A DNA stretch of 64,000 nt, taken from assembly GCA_020199775.1 (NCBI GenBank), contig JAIVJZ010000048.1:1-64000 (forward strand), in the 5' to 3' direction. The notes beneath the pieces are model-generated. The model was given only the letters and a program-made list of their open reading frames with translations, was not told the DNA's origin and searched no databases. Position numbers and translations under genes: made by a program. Positions 52,820 to 61,710 of this stretch are shown here, in pieces; the first letter of the stretch is position 1; every line of letters begins with the position of its first letter. The stretch comes from Acidobacteriota bacterium. Lineage in GTDB: Bacteria > Acidobacteriota > Blastocatellia > Pyrinomonadales > Pyrinomonadaceae.

Positions 52820-54361
52820 ATGGCTCTCGCAAACTTTTTTGACAAGGCGGCGATGGCCGCCTCCCAAGTCCTGAACGGCGTCGATCACTCTTCTTTCGCC
52901 GCCGCGCTCGGGGCACAGAACATCGGCCTCGCCTTCGACGACTCCGCCGCCGACTCGCTGGAAGGCCGGTTCACGCTTGAACTGTCAATCAATCTGCTGG
53001 CCCGACTCTATCCCCGTATCTCAATCATTCCCGAAGGCCCGAAGGCCGAGGCCGCGGTCGAATCGCTCGTCGTCGCCGCCAAGGCTATCAACCCGGAGAT
53101 CGAGATCGGCGTTGACCCGGCCGCGGTCACCCTGTTTCTGGCCTTGGGGGCATCGGAGATTACATCATCTTCGGCGGTTATCTACGCAGGTTCCAACGGC
53201 TGGGTAGCGCGGGTTTCGACAAAAGGTCCGGTCGGCTCGGGGAGGACGGACAACCCGTTTGGCGCGTGCGCGGCGGCCTGCTTCGGGGCGGCTAACATTT
53301 TCCGTGTTGCCTTCGGCGCTCACCTTCCGGCAGGAGTTCCGGACGAAGATCTAATGCTGTCGCTGATCGATTACGATCCGAAAGCCGTTAGTCCCGCGAA
53401 CCCCGCGCTCACGCCAGTCGATCTCGGTGAGACTTATCTGGTAGGCCTCGGAGCGATAGGGAACGGAGCCGTCTGGGCATTGGCGAGGACGCCCGGGTTG
53501 TCGGGCTTATTACACTCCGTAGACGGCGAGGCGGCAGACCTTTCCAATCTCCAGCGCTACGTGTTGACCACGCAGAAGAGCGTAAACGAGTCAAAGGTGG
53601 CAATCGCGGCCGAGCAGTTTCGCGGCACCGGCGTCGACGCGCGTCCATATAATGAGCATTGGGGCGACTTCCTGAGGGGCGTAACTAGTTGGACCTTCGA
53701 GCGTGTCGCCGTGGCCGTCGACTCCGACAGCGACCGCATTGCGGTGCAGGCTTCGTTGCCCAGACGGGTCATCAACTCCTGGACGCAGCCCGGAGACCTC
53801 GGGGTGTCGCGCCACGACTTCCTGAGAGATGACGCCTGTTTGATGTGTCTGTACCTGCCAGAAGGTGAGGGACAGCACCTCGATAGAATAATCGCCGAAG
53901 CGATCGGGCTGCCCGAAGCGTTCATGGAGATACGCACAATGATCCATTTGAACCAGCCCATCGGGAGGCCATTGCTGGAACGCGCCGCCGTCGCAATGGG
54001 TGTAGACCTTGAACCATTACTGCGATTTGAGAATGAATCCGTGAGGTCGTTTTATACACAGGCCGTCTGCGGGGGAATCGTGCTACGCCTCGGGGGCACT
54101 CTCGGAAGTGCATCCAAGCACCAGATGGCAGCGGTGCCCTTAGCATTCCAATCGGCGCTGGCTGGCGTAATGCTGGCGGCGGAATTGGTGATTGACGCCG
54201 GCGGGTTGAGGTCCCATCCGATGCCGGTGACCACAAAAATCGACCTCCTTCGCCCGCTCGCGAGCCATCTCTCGATCGCGGCGAGGAAGCACCCATCCGG
54301 CCGATGCATTTGCCAAGACGAAGACTACAAGAAGACTTACAGCGACAAGTACGGTATGTGA
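52820..54361 (+). CDS. E1-like ThiF-family activating enzyme
   Basis: 513 aa. A 200-residue N-terminal domain precedes the adenylation Rossmann fold (TYLVGLGAIGNGAVWAL at about 206-222; DLSNLQRYVLT). A CxxC pair (Cys340 and Cys343 in ACLMCLYLP) and the later CIC near the C-terminus probably bind zinc. The catalytic Cys is likely Cys417 (AVCGG), but this is not certain. It should adenylate the Ubl C-terminus and pass it to the E2. It starts two bases after the JAB stop, so the four genes are one operon. Confidence 0.85.
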   Translation: MALANFFDKAAMAASQVLNGVDHSSFAAALGAQNIGLAFDDSAADSLEGRFTLELSINLLARLYPRISIIPEGPKAEAAVESLVVAAKAINPEIEIGVDPAAVTLFLALGASEITSSSAVIYAGSNGWVARVSTKGPVGSGRTDNPFGACAAACFGAANIFRVAFGAHLPAGVPDEDLMLSLIDYDPKAVSPANPALTPVDLGETYLVGLGAIGNGAVWALARTPGLSGLLHSVDGEAADLSNLQRYVLTTQKSVNESKVAIAAEQFRGTGVDARPYNEHWGDFLRGVTSWTFERVAVAVDSDSDRIAVQASLPRRVINSWTQPGDLGVSRHDFLRDDACLMCLYLPEGEGQHLDRIIAEAIGLPEAFMEIRTMIHLNQPIGRPLLERAAVAMGVDLEPLLRFENESVRSFYTQAVCGGIVLRLGGTLGSASKHQMAAVPLAFQSALAGVMLAAELVIDAGGLRSHPMPVTTKIDLLRPLASHLSIAARKHPSGRCICQDEDYKKTYSDKYGM

Positions 54362-54462
54362 TAATGACGCTCGATCAGCACCCCGTTGATATGCTCCTGC
54401 CGACTAACAACATTATGTAAACCGGGAGTGCCGACGATCTCTGAGAGGGCTTGAGGACCCGT

Positions 54463-54903
54463 TTATTTCGACCCTGAGATGACGGGAATAATAGAAGTTA
54501 TGACTGCCAATATTTTAGCGTCTGATGTTTTATCGATTTCAATACCTTCACTCGAGTCATCATCCACGATCAAATAACTGCGCCCCTCGCACAATATCAG
54601 GCGCCTAACTATTTGCCTGCCACCGACAGTCGCGACAACCAGTTGTTTGTCCGCAGGCTCAAGGGAACGGTCAGCCACTACCAAGTAGCCGTCGAGAACT
54701 CCGACGTTCCTGAAGCCTCCACCTTCCATACGCACGAGAATCGTGCTTCCGGGCCTCCCGAAAATGACCGGCTCTAACTCAACACGATTGTCCAACCCAT
54801 CACTCGAGTACCGCCTACCCGTATGATTCATTTCGCTTGACAGGATCTTATCGCGCGAGCTTTCGGAGGGCGGTGGCCGCCGGTTACGCCTATCACGTGA
54901 CAT
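54463..54903 (-). CDS. Degenerate LexA/UmuD-like (S24) protein
   Basis: 146 aa from the ATG at 54903 (AAGGA nine bases upstream). After a Pro/Arg-rich start, residues about 55-140 match the UmuD/LexA C-terminal fold: VRMEGGGFRNVGVLDGYLVV then ADRSLEPADKQLVVATVGGR and QIVRRLIL. In the active enzymes the Ser of the 'GDSM' motif and a Lys (in TVKRL) form the dyad. Here Gly and Arg stand there, so cleavage activity is probably lost. It might be an interaction domain. It is the last gene of an operon with the 77-aa protein and the exonuclease. Confidence 0.55.
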   Translation of the reverse strand: MSRDRRNRRPPPSESSRDKILSSEMNHTGRRYSSDGLDNRVELEPVIFGRPGSTILVRMEGGGFRNVGVLDGYLVVADRSLEPADKQLVVATVGGRQIVRRLILCEGRSYLIVDDDSSEGIEIDKTSDAKILAVITSIIPVISGSK

Positions 54904-54908
54904 GATAT

Positions 54909-55142
54909 TTATTCCTTCATGACCAACTCGTTTAGTTCCGCCTGAAATTGCTCTTCCAACAAGTTCGCTTCGCTGCATAGGGATTCGTATAGCCTGAGCG
55001 CGGCGTCCCTCCTCACTCTGACTTGATGAAGCCTGCAGCCGATTTCCATTGCCTGACTGTACCTGGTTAACTCTTCGACTAACCGGGGGATGTCCGCGGC
55101 GTCCGCCGTCACGGCAATTTCTCGAAGTTCCTGCGTATTCAT
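54909..55142 (-). CDS. Small helical protein, unknown function
   Basis: 77 aa. Mostly helical, with heptad-like segments (LVEELTRYSQAMEIG, LRLYESLCSEANLLEEQFQ). AGAGG lies upstream of the ATG, and it sits 19 bases after the exonuclease gene and just before the UmuD-like gene. I recognise no family. Confidence 0.5.
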   Translation of the reverse strand: MNTQELREIAVTADAADIPRLVEELTRYSQAMEIGCRLHQVRVRRDAALRLYESLCSEANLLEEQFQAELNELVMKE

Positions 55143-55161
55143 TGGACCTCTCGTCTTGCGC

Positions 55162-55857
55162 CTAATCGCCGTTTTCGAATGTCAGCTTCTTATAAACAGC
55201 CCTCGTGACTTCCACATCCTGAAGGGCATAGTCGGCCAGTTTCTTGTGGCTTTCCACGCTGCCCTCCCGGTACCAGTCAAAGACCTGATCCGCCTCCCCC
55301 GTTTTGCAAATGCCGATCTTGAGAATCTCTGCCAGCTCCTGGAGTTTCATCCCCGGTCGCCAGGTGTAGAGGTCCCACTCCCTCATCGTGTCTATGACGA
55401 ACGTGGAGCGCCAGCGGGGTATGCAGATGTTGATAGGAGGCTTGAGCCCGTGGATGATCGACCGTTTCTTCAGCCACAACAGGTCGAACTCGATGTTGTG
55501 CCCGATGATCAGATCGCGCCGCTCGTCGAGGCCCGTTCGCGACAGCAAATTCCAGAGACTTGCGATCGTGCGCTTCTCGTCGCCGTGGAAGAGAAGCGTC
55601 CGCCGGTCTCGGCCGAGCACGCCCCGATGGACGGTGAGATCGTTCTCCTCCATGATGAGAGCGACGGCGATGATGCAGCCCATCTCAGGGTATAGAGCCA
55701 GGCGCTTAAACTGCTCGTCCGGACAGTCACAATCACGGATCTCATGGGCGAGTCGCCACTGTTTGTCGAGTTTTGCGATTAACTGATGATTCAACCCCGC
55801 GCGCGATTCCTCCGGAGGAGGGCACGTTTCAATATCCAGAAACAATCGCTTGGCCAT
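55162..55857 (-). CDS. DEDD-type 3'-5' exonuclease (PolB-exonuclease-like)
   Basis: 231 aa. LFLDIET gives the first Asp-x-Glu near residues 8-10, LIIGHNIEFDLLWL the second Asp, and YALQDVEVTRAVYKKL the last acidic site, the usual ExoI/ExoII/ExoIII boxes of the RNase-H-like fold. There is no polymerase part. AGGAG is well placed before the ATG at 55857. It may trim DNA during replication or repair of the element. It heads a three-gene minus-strand operon. Confidence 0.8.
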   Translation of the reverse strand: MAKRLFLDIETCPPPEESRAGLNHQLIAKLDKQWRLAHEIRDCDCPDEQFKRLALYPEMGCIIAVALIMEENDLTVHRGVLGRDRRTLLFHGDEKRTIASLWNLLSRTGLDERRDLIIGHNIEFDLLWLKKRSIIHGLKPPINICIPRWRSTFVIDTMREWDLYTWRPGMKLQELAEILKIGICKTGEADQVFDWYREGSVESHKKLADYALQDVEVTRAVYKKLTFENGD

Positions 55858-55973
55858 GGTTATCTCCTAGAAAAGCCGGTCAATACGCATTCGTCACCTT
55901 TGCGTTTCAGCATCTGCACTAATTTGCATACATGCAACATTGAAAGCAAAAAAAAGGTATGTAAAAGCGTCTC

Positions 55974-56306
55974 CTACAAAGTATCTACATTATCCGGGAC
56001 ATCGATCTCTTGCTCCTCCCAAACCTGCTCGCGCCAATTCGGTGAGATGATACCGTCGCGCAACGCCTTCCAGATAAGTCCCCGGTGCCGGTGGTCCGCG
56101 CGGAGCGCGTGGTGCGTCCTGCACAGCGTGCGCAAATTCGTGAGCTCGTTAGTTCCCAACTTGCCGCTCCTGATGTGATCGATGTGTGCCTGTTTGAGGG
56201 GCACGGGGTGTTTGCCGAGCGGGTACTGGCACAACCCATGGTCGCGCTCCCACACCTTCACCCTGATCTCGCGCCACACTTCTGTCGGTGGCCTTTTCTT
56301 CGGCAT
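55974..56306 (-). CDS. HNH endonuclease
   Basis: 110 aa. WERDHGLCQYP, AHIDHIRSGKLG and NLRTLCRTHHALRA give the HNH/betabeta-alpha-metal motif with the two His and Asn and supporting Cys. It is a small stand-alone HNH nuclease of the kind seen in phages and restriction systems. It is followed by 116 bases before the next minus-strand gene. Confidence 0.85.
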   Translation of the reverse strand: MPKKRPPTEVWREIRVKVWERDHGLCQYPLGKHPVPLKQAHIDHIRSGKLGTNELTNLRTLCRTHHALRADHRHRGLIWKALRDGIISPNWREQVWEEQEIDVPDNVDTL

Positions 56307-56420
56307 TAAAACCCTCGCCTTGCCTTGCCCCGCCGGGCCTAGCCCAGCCGTGTCCAGCCCTGCCAGGACACGCCCTGCCGTCCCTATCCTCGCCGCGTAA
56401 AACCCGTCCGTATCAAGGCA
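56307..56420. other. Short GCC-rich intergenic stretch
   Basis: About 115 bases with repeating CCTTGCC/GCCCTGCC-like units near 56315-56395. No gene, and no clear hairpin. Confidence 0.3.
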
Positions 56421-57017
56421 TCACTGGTCGGTAACAATGGAAAACTCCTCGACCGTGAAGCGGCCGAATCCTATCGACCTTCCATCGCCGATGCCGACCA
56501 GCATGCCGGCGTCTATCAACGCCTGCTCCATCTCACCTCTGCTCACCACCGTCTTGTCCCAGGTGATGGTGAATTTCGCCGACCAGCCCCGCGACGCAGC
56601 CACCCGGTGTCGCACGTTCCGCCCTTTAGTCGTCGGGTTCTTGACGCTCCTGGTGTCGACGTAGACCGGCGCATCCGGATCGGTCGGCAAGGGCTCGGGC
56701 GGGAGATGCCGGTCGATCAAGACCCTTTCGTCCTGCACCTGGAGCGTGGCGGCGACAAACGGTTGCAGGGAGCCTCGTCTTCGTGCGGTGTGCTTGGCCC
56801 CATCTCTGATCGCGCCGAATACATTGCTGGGCTCAAGGTAAAGTTGTCTGTCTTTTGTGATCAGCACGCTCCGCTGCCATTCGGTCGGATCGTTGCCCGC
56901 CACACCCGTGCGTTCCTTTTTACCATCCGCAGGTATTGCGTCAGGCCCGAAGTGGTTCCAGAGGAGGGGCCTCGTTCCCTGGATAGTGACTGTCGCTATT
57001 AGAATATTTGTCGCCAT
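56421..57017 (-). CDS. Conserved protein with a RAMP/Cas7-like glycine-rich end
   Basis: 198 aa from the ATG at 57017, which has AGAGG six bases upstream. It is built as a beta-rich domain (LIATVTIQGTRPLLWNHFGP, RQLYLEPSNVFGAIRDGAK, GWSAKFTITWDKTVV) and ends GIGDGRSIGFGRFTVEEF. The last segment resembles the glycine-rich loop of RAMP proteins (Cas5/6/7). No other Cas gene is nearby, and the match is weak, so I call it only a conserved protein of unknown function. It is a monocistronic gene upstream of the HNH gene. Confidence 0.5.
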   Translation of the reverse strand: MATNILIATVTIQGTRPLLWNHFGPDAIPADGKKERTGVAGNDPTEWQRSVLITKDRQLYLEPSNVFGAIRDGAKHTARRRGSLQPFVAATLQVQDERVLIDRHLPPEPLPTDPDAPVYVDTRSVKNPTTKGRNVRHRVAASRGWSAKFTITWDKTVVSRGEMEQALIDAGMLVGIGDGRSIGFGRFTVEEFSIVTDQ

Positions 57018-57242
57018 GCGAAACCTCTCGTTGACGTGCGGGGGTACATCACCCGGGTTCATGGTCGGGATGAACTTTGTGCGGAAAGACCCGCCTCAGT
57101 TAGGACTGTGTCAGAAAATTCAGAGGTGATTGCAGAAATAGCTTGAAATCAACTCGTGAGATGTCTATACAACTACAGGTTTTTGTGGTGCCTTACTGAA
57201 TGACTAAATGAGACCACTGGCTGACCCTGCCCGGCAACAGTC

Positions 57243-57371
57243 GTGAAGTGCACTGTCCGAGAGGTGCGTAAGACGCTTCCGGCGAAACTTCGAGAGGCCG
57301 GGATAATAAAACTAAATAGGTTCGGACGCAAGAGAAATTTTCAGGCCCTCGCTCCGGGAGGTAAATCCTGA
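57243..57371 (+). CDS. Short leader ORF or remnant before the XRE gene
   Basis: A 42-codon frame from GTG reads KCTVREVRKTLPAKLREAG then FGRKRNFQALAPGGK. It looks like the end of a winged-helix or DNA-binding protein. Its stop (TGATG) overlaps the ATG of the XRE gene at 57371, so it may be translated and coupled. It could equally be a truncated relic. Confidence 0.3.
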   Translation: MKCTVREVRKTLPAKLREAGIIKLNRFGRKRNFQALAPGGKS

Positions 57372-57703
57372 TGGGGCGTGCCTCGCGACCGAAGCCTAAA
57401 AGGCTGGCGGAGAAACTCTTACAGGTGAGGCTCGCGCTCGGCGTGTCCCAAAACGGGATGCTTCTACTCCTGGGATTAAAGGAAGATTTGTTTCAGGGAA
57501 GCATTTCCGGCTATGAACTGGGGACGCGGGAACCCCCTTTACCAGTGATTCTGGCTTACGCCCGCCGGGCGGGTGTTTCGACGGATGTACTCATCGACGA
57601 TGATCTCGATTTGCCGGGCAATCTCCCGGCAGATCTAGAGAAAGAAGACTTCTCCAGTCGCAGTACCAAAGTAACTAAAAACAAACCGGTTAAGAGGCGT
57701 TAA
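57371..57703 (+). CDS. XRE-family HTH regulator, paralogue of 3148-3510
   Basis: 110 aa. LLQVRLALGVSQNGMLLLLG and a following ISGYELGTREPPLPVILAYARR make up a Cro-like HTH plus the conserved RAGVSTDVLIDDDLDLPGNLP segment that the 3148 gene shares. The tail is basic. The two paralogues face outward at opposite ends of the accessory region. No palindromic operator of the 3560 type is seen here. The target is unknown. Confidence 0.8.
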   Translation: MGRASRPKPKRLAEKLLQVRLALGVSQNGMLLLLGLKEDLFQGSISGYELGTREPPLPVILAYARRAGVSTDVLIDDDLDLPGNLPADLEKEDFSSRSTKVTKNKPVKRR

Positions 57704-57775
57704 GCGAATGGCATCAAGCAATTACAGCCTCAGACGATTCGTCATGGCTAACGACTGGGAGATGACAAGCGAGAG

Positions 57776-58381
57776 ATGAGAAGTTTTACTGGCGCCTTCA
57801 TGCTGATGGTCGGGTGCGTGATGCAGCATGCGAGCGCGCAACAGACCCTCAAAGTCCCCGAAGGTCGCGGCAGCCCGGTTCTGATTGATGGAATTTTCTC
57901 CCGGGATGAATGGCAGAACGCGACGACCGTCAAGGCCGACGATTCGGTCATGCTCTACCTCAAGCAGTTCAGAGGCCACGTCTTTATCGGCGTGAAAACT
58001 GCTACGTCTTACCCCGCTTACGTCGACATGTTTCTCCTGACCGGGTTGAACGAGCTGTACAATCTTCATGCTTCCATGCAGATCGGGGAGCGGACCCTCA
58101 CCAGTAGCTTGTGGACGGATGGGGTACCGTCCTGGAGGTGGGGCAATCATGTCGGGTGGATAGCCAACGAGGCTAAGTATGATTCGACCAAAGACAGGAG
58201 CTTGCCGGATAAGGAAAAAGTATTCCCCTATGAAGGTAAAGAGTTCCAACTTCTGCGGTCCCGCTTTACCGGAAAGCAGTGGCAGATGAGGGTGGAGGTC
58301 CGGGGGTCCACACCGGACCTCGTGTTTCCCGCCGAATCGGAGAGACGGAGTAGTGCGCGCTGGTTAATTCTTCAACTGTAA
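57776..58381 (+). CDS. Exported beta-rich protein, possible CBM9-like
   Basis: 201 aa. The N-terminus ends in MLMVGCVMQHASA, a signal peptide with cut before QQTL. The mature part begins VPEGRGSPVLIDGIFSRDEW then DDSVMLYLKQFRGHVFIGVKT, a pattern of beta-strands like CBM9/DOMON-type sugar- or ligand-binding domains. No catalytic site is visible. It follows the XRE gene but has no close partner. Confidence 0.65.
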   Translation: MRSFTGAFMLMVGCVMQHASAQQTLKVPEGRGSPVLIDGIFSRDEWQNATTVKADDSVMLYLKQFRGHVFIGVKTATSYPAYVDMFLLTGLNELYNLHASMQIGERTLTSSLWTDGVPSWRWGNHVGWIANEAKYDSTKDRSLPDKEKVFPYEGKEFQLLRSRFTGKQWQMRVEVRGSTPDLVFPAESERRSSARWLILQL

Positions 58382-58999
58382 GTTGAGGGGCCGGACCCCG
58401 CCCTTTGGTAGGCATTCGACAGGGGGCCGCGAACAATAACCTGTCCTTCGATGACTTGAATGCGCGGCGAGTCATCAACCAGTCGACTCAATTGAGTTGT
58501 TAGGATCAATATGGCATTGTTGAATAAATAGTCACGGAGGTGATATGTCTGCTAAGTTCGGTGCGTGACCACCAAACTAAACTTTAGTATCGCATCCGCA
58601 ACTGGGCGCAATATAACAAAGACCACTTGCGGGGATACTCTACGCGATATGGCGGGATGAGACTGAGTTCGACCCGCAGGCCCTCAGACACAATGATGCG
58701 GCAGCCGTAGCATAGCCTCATTGAGATATTAAGATATAGCGTACTTCGCTCAGCAGGTTGAACAGACGGGACGGCGAGCACATGCTAACGGCTGACCTCT
58801 TTTGAGAGTCGTTAATTGAATGGTGCCGTCATCCTACCGAATCCCATCATGCGCCGTGACAATAAGTCACCATGGATGAGCGCGAATAGAGTGGTGAGAC
58901 AAACCTCGCTGACTTAGGAGGAGGCGTGTGTTTGTATAGACCGGAAAGAAAATAATGCTTGACGCAGGGACGCCGCTTCATAGAGCCGATAGCAGATGT
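58382..58999. other. Intergenic region, nothing recognised
   Basis: About 620 bases with no convincing gene, tRNA or regulatory repeat. The 65-codon minus-strand frame near 58584 has no support. Confidence 0.4.
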
Positions 59000-59046
59000 G
59001 ATGAAAGCGGGCGTGAGGTTCATTGAACCTCGCGCCCGCTTTCATC
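59000..59046. terminator. Long hairpin, terminator-like (family shared with 6124-6164)
   Basis: A 22-bp stem (59000-59021 with 59025-59046) with one G-U-type mismatch and a 3-base loop begins GATGAAAGCGGGCGTGAGG. It lies 33 bases after the stop of the minus-strand collagen-like gene. The core AAAGCGGGCGYGARGTTC matches the hairpin at 6124, so it may be a common dispersed terminator of this genome. Confidence 0.65.
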
Positions 59047-59078
59047 GGTGATCATCAACACCATCGTCTTAGCCCGCG

Positions 59079-61490
59079 CTATTGCTTCTCTTGCGTCCTA
59101 CCTAGCGGGGCAGGGTTGCGCACCCGCCAGACGCTCTTCTCCTGTGGTTGACCGAAGACCTCCGGGTTCAGGTATCTGCCGCGTTCAGCCTCCGGCTTAT
59201 CCTCCACGATGGGGATGCGGTTTTCTTCGGCCCAGGCGTCTCGTCGCACGCCCGTCACTTGCCACGAAACTTTCACGCCCGCCTCGTCCGTCCTGATCCT
59301 GAACCGGTTGCCCTTAACCTCCTCGGCGACGACAGCCTGCGCGAATTGCCCGATGACCGTCAGTTGGTAGCGGAAGTCGCGGTTCAGCGCCTCGAAGTAA
59401 TCAGGCAGCGTGACGACAGCGAAGCCTTCGGCATCCGTCACCATGTTCCCGTTGTAGATGTTCATCATGTCGGGCGATTCGACGAACGAGTGCGACAGGT
59501 ACTTGTTGGCGGGGTCGAGCGGGTGGTCGATTTTGAACGAGCCGCCGCCCTTCGAGAGGATGCCGGTAACGTGCACACGGCCTGCGAAGTAGCCGGCATA
59601 GCCCGTGTTGCTGACCCCGTAGACGCCGACTGCCCCTGCCCCGCTGTTGGAGTTCCCGTAGACGCCGATGCCGTTTGTGCCGTTGGACACGCCCTCTACA
59701 GCGGTGGGGCCGCTACCGCTGACGCCGACCGCGCCACCCTTGGCGTAGATGCCGTAGGAACTGGTCCCGAGAGCGTTCACCCCGGTCGCGCCTTTCGCCC
59801 ACACCCCGTAGGTGCCGCCCGTGCCCGCCACGCCGACACTGCCACCGGTGCCAGCAACGCCGGTGGACCCCTTGCCGTGCAGCCCGTCACCAGCCCCGCT
59901 GTTCGTGCCGGAAATGATTGGAACACCGCTGTCGGTCGAGCCGCTGAGGTGGAGCGGCACGGCCACCTTTAAGGGCGAACTGCTAGTCCCGTCGCCGGCC
60001 AGCGTCGCGTCGTGTGTGACGAGCGCGAGCGTGCCGGAGGCGGCGATGGTCAGCGTGTTGCCGGAAGGGGTAATGGTGATATTCGCACCCTGCGCCAGGG
60101 TGACGTTGTCCGTCAAGCTATTGAGGCTCCTGACGACTTGCCCCTGGGCGATCTTTGCCCCGGTGACGGCGGAGTCGCCGAGTTTAGTCGTGCCGACTCC
60201 GCCATCAGATACCCCCAGCGGCGAGTTGCCCATCCCATCGCCGGTTAATGTGGCATCGTGGAGGATAGGGACCTGCGGCCCCGCTTCGCCTTTCTGCGCC
60301 AGGATTGCCCAGTCACTGCCTTCGACATTGTCAGGCGGCATGCCGGTACTGGCCCGCATGGCAATCCAGGACGATCCTTTGTGGCTGATGGCGTCATCCG
60401 CCGCGTAACTGACCGCTGAGTTCCATTGCCCGCGCCAGTTCAGCCCTTTGTCTCCCTTATCCCCTTTGTCTCCTTTCAGCCCCTGTTCCCCTTGAAGTCC
60501 TCGCTCCCCTTGCAGACCTTGTTCGCCTTGCAGACCTCGCCCGCCCTGGGGGCCTGGACTACCCGGGTCGCCCTTCTCGCCCGGCGGCCCCTGTGGGCCG
60601 GCCACGCCGATAGCGACGTTGAAGGCGTCGTTCTCCTCGCGCGCGCCGCCGCGCGAGACTGTGAGGAGATAAGTCGCGGGCGCGGGGGCGGACAGTGAGG
60701 CAATGAGCTGCGTCTGCGAGTGCGAGACGACCGACAGCCCAACGCCTTCGAGTTTGACGACCGGCACGCCATCGCCGAAGTTCACGCCGGTGACGGTCAG
60801 GAGGCTGGCGGCCGCATCGGCCTCAGCGCGCGTTATGAGGAGTTGAGCGGGATTGTTGGTCCCAAGTGCCTGCTCGCCGACGTAGAACTGGCCGTAGAAC
60901 TCGTTCTCGATGCCGCCAACCGTCTCGACGATCTCGATGCGGTTGAAAGGTTCTTCGGCCAGTACGCCGACGAAGGCCGCAGTGTCGTTCGGCGCGTTGA
61001 AGGTGAAAGTGTGGACGACAGCGCCACCCATTTTCAGCGTCACCGTGAAGGTCGAATCCACGAACCCCGCGTTGACGCCCGGGTCGAACTGCGGCTCAAC
61101 GAAGTCGAAGCCGAATGAGTAGACTGGTGCCGACGTATCCACGTTCAGGTGCTCTAGATCGTCGAGCGCGAGCTGTGACTTGCCCGTGCCGAAGCGCGTA
61201 GTATAGGAACCAACTCGCATCACGCCGGCGGTGTTGCCCTTGTGAAACGTCAGCTCGCCGAGGGCATAAGTCGTGCCCACGGAGATGGACGACTGCACAA
61301 CGGGAAAGGAGGCAGTGGTGTGCGCGCTCGTGGCGGCGATGAACGCCTGCCGATCATCGAAGACCGTGGCGGCCTCGGCCGGCGTCGCGATAGCCTGCGA
61401 CAACAGGAGGCCGCAAAGAATGGTTAGGATCAGCAGGCGATGATTGGTCACGGTCCGGCCTCTGCTGGGGACCACGGAAGGGTGTTCCAT
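59079..61490 (-). CDS. Exported collagen-like triple-helix protein, 803 aa
   Basis: The ATG at 61490 has AAGGAG seven bases upstream, and an ATG at 61529 lacks one. The signal peptide runs to about 40 (LLILTILCGLLLSQ...PAEA). Residues 41-215 form a beta-sandwich (FGFDFVEPQFDPG). An IPT-like domain ends near 290. A collagen-type Gly-X-Y tract follows at about 297-350 (GPQGPPGEKGDPG, LQGEQGLQGERG, LKGDKGDKGDKG). A chitin-binding-like WRGQWNSAVSYAADD segment and Gly-rich repeats (GVAGTGGSVGVAG) follow, then a C-terminal domain VHVTGILSKGGGSFKIDHPL. This type of protein forms surface or extracellular fibres. It probably acts on the cell surface. Confidence 0.8.
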   Translation of the reverse strand: MEHPSVVPSRGRTVTNHRLLILTILCGLLLSQAIATPAEAATVFDDRQAFIAATSAHTTASFPVVQSSISVGTTYALGELTFHKGNTAGVMRVGSYTTRFGTGKSQLALDDLEHLNVDTSAPVYSFGFDFVEPQFDPGVNAGFVDSTFTVTLKMGGAVVHTFTFNAPNDTAAFVGVLAEEPFNRIEIVETVGGIENEFYGQFYVGEQALGTNNPAQLLITRAEADAAASLLTVTGVNFGDGVPVVKLEGVGLSVVSHSQTQLIASLSAPAPATYLLTVSRGGAREENDAFNVAIGVAGPQGPPGEKGDPGSPGPQGGRGLQGEQGLQGERGLQGEQGLKGDKGDKGDKGLNWRGQWNSAVSYAADDAISHKGSSWIAMRASTGMPPDNVEGSDWAILAQKGEAGPQVPILHDATLTGDGMGNSPLGVSDGGVGTTKLGDSAVTGAKIAQGQVVRSLNSLTDNVTLAQGANITITPSGNTLTIAASGTLALVTHDATLAGDGTSSSPLKVAVPLHLSGSTDSGVPIISGTNSGAGDGLHGKGSTGVAGTGGSVGVAGTGGTYGVWAKGATGVNALGTSSYGIYAKGGAVGVSGSGPTAVEGVSNGTNGIGVYGNSNSGAGAVGVYGVSNTGYAGYFAGRVHVTGILSKGGGSFKIDHPLDPANKYLSHSFVESPDMMNIYNGNMVTDAEGFAVVTLPDYFEALNRDFRYQLTVIGQFAQAVVAEEVKGNRFRIRTDEAGVKVSWQVTGVRRDAWAEENRIPIVEDKPEAERGRYLNPEVFGQPQEKSVWRVRNPAPLGRTQEKQ

Positions 61491-61710
61491 TTGTTTGCTC
61501 CTTGGGGTTATGTGAAGGTCCGGTAGCACCGGCCGAGTCGAGAGGTGACGCGGCCATTCAGCAATGTCTATTCGTTTTCGAATATAAGTCCTATGGCGGC
61601 CCGCCCTAAAGGCGCAGATTTGATTATGTTAGATGATAAACTGTTTGCTTAGAGAATGAAGTACGACTTTTATTAGAAGCCGTCCGTAACGAGCTTCGAC
61701 AATTGGCCTT

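Noticed and set aside
58584..58781. 65-codon minus-strand frame
   Set aside because: No ribosome site, no family features, in a gene-poor region.
57720..59046. tRNA-based attachment site near the right end
   Set aside because: No tRNA-like cloverleaf or conserved T-loop sequence could be found there, and no matching direct repeat was found at the left end.
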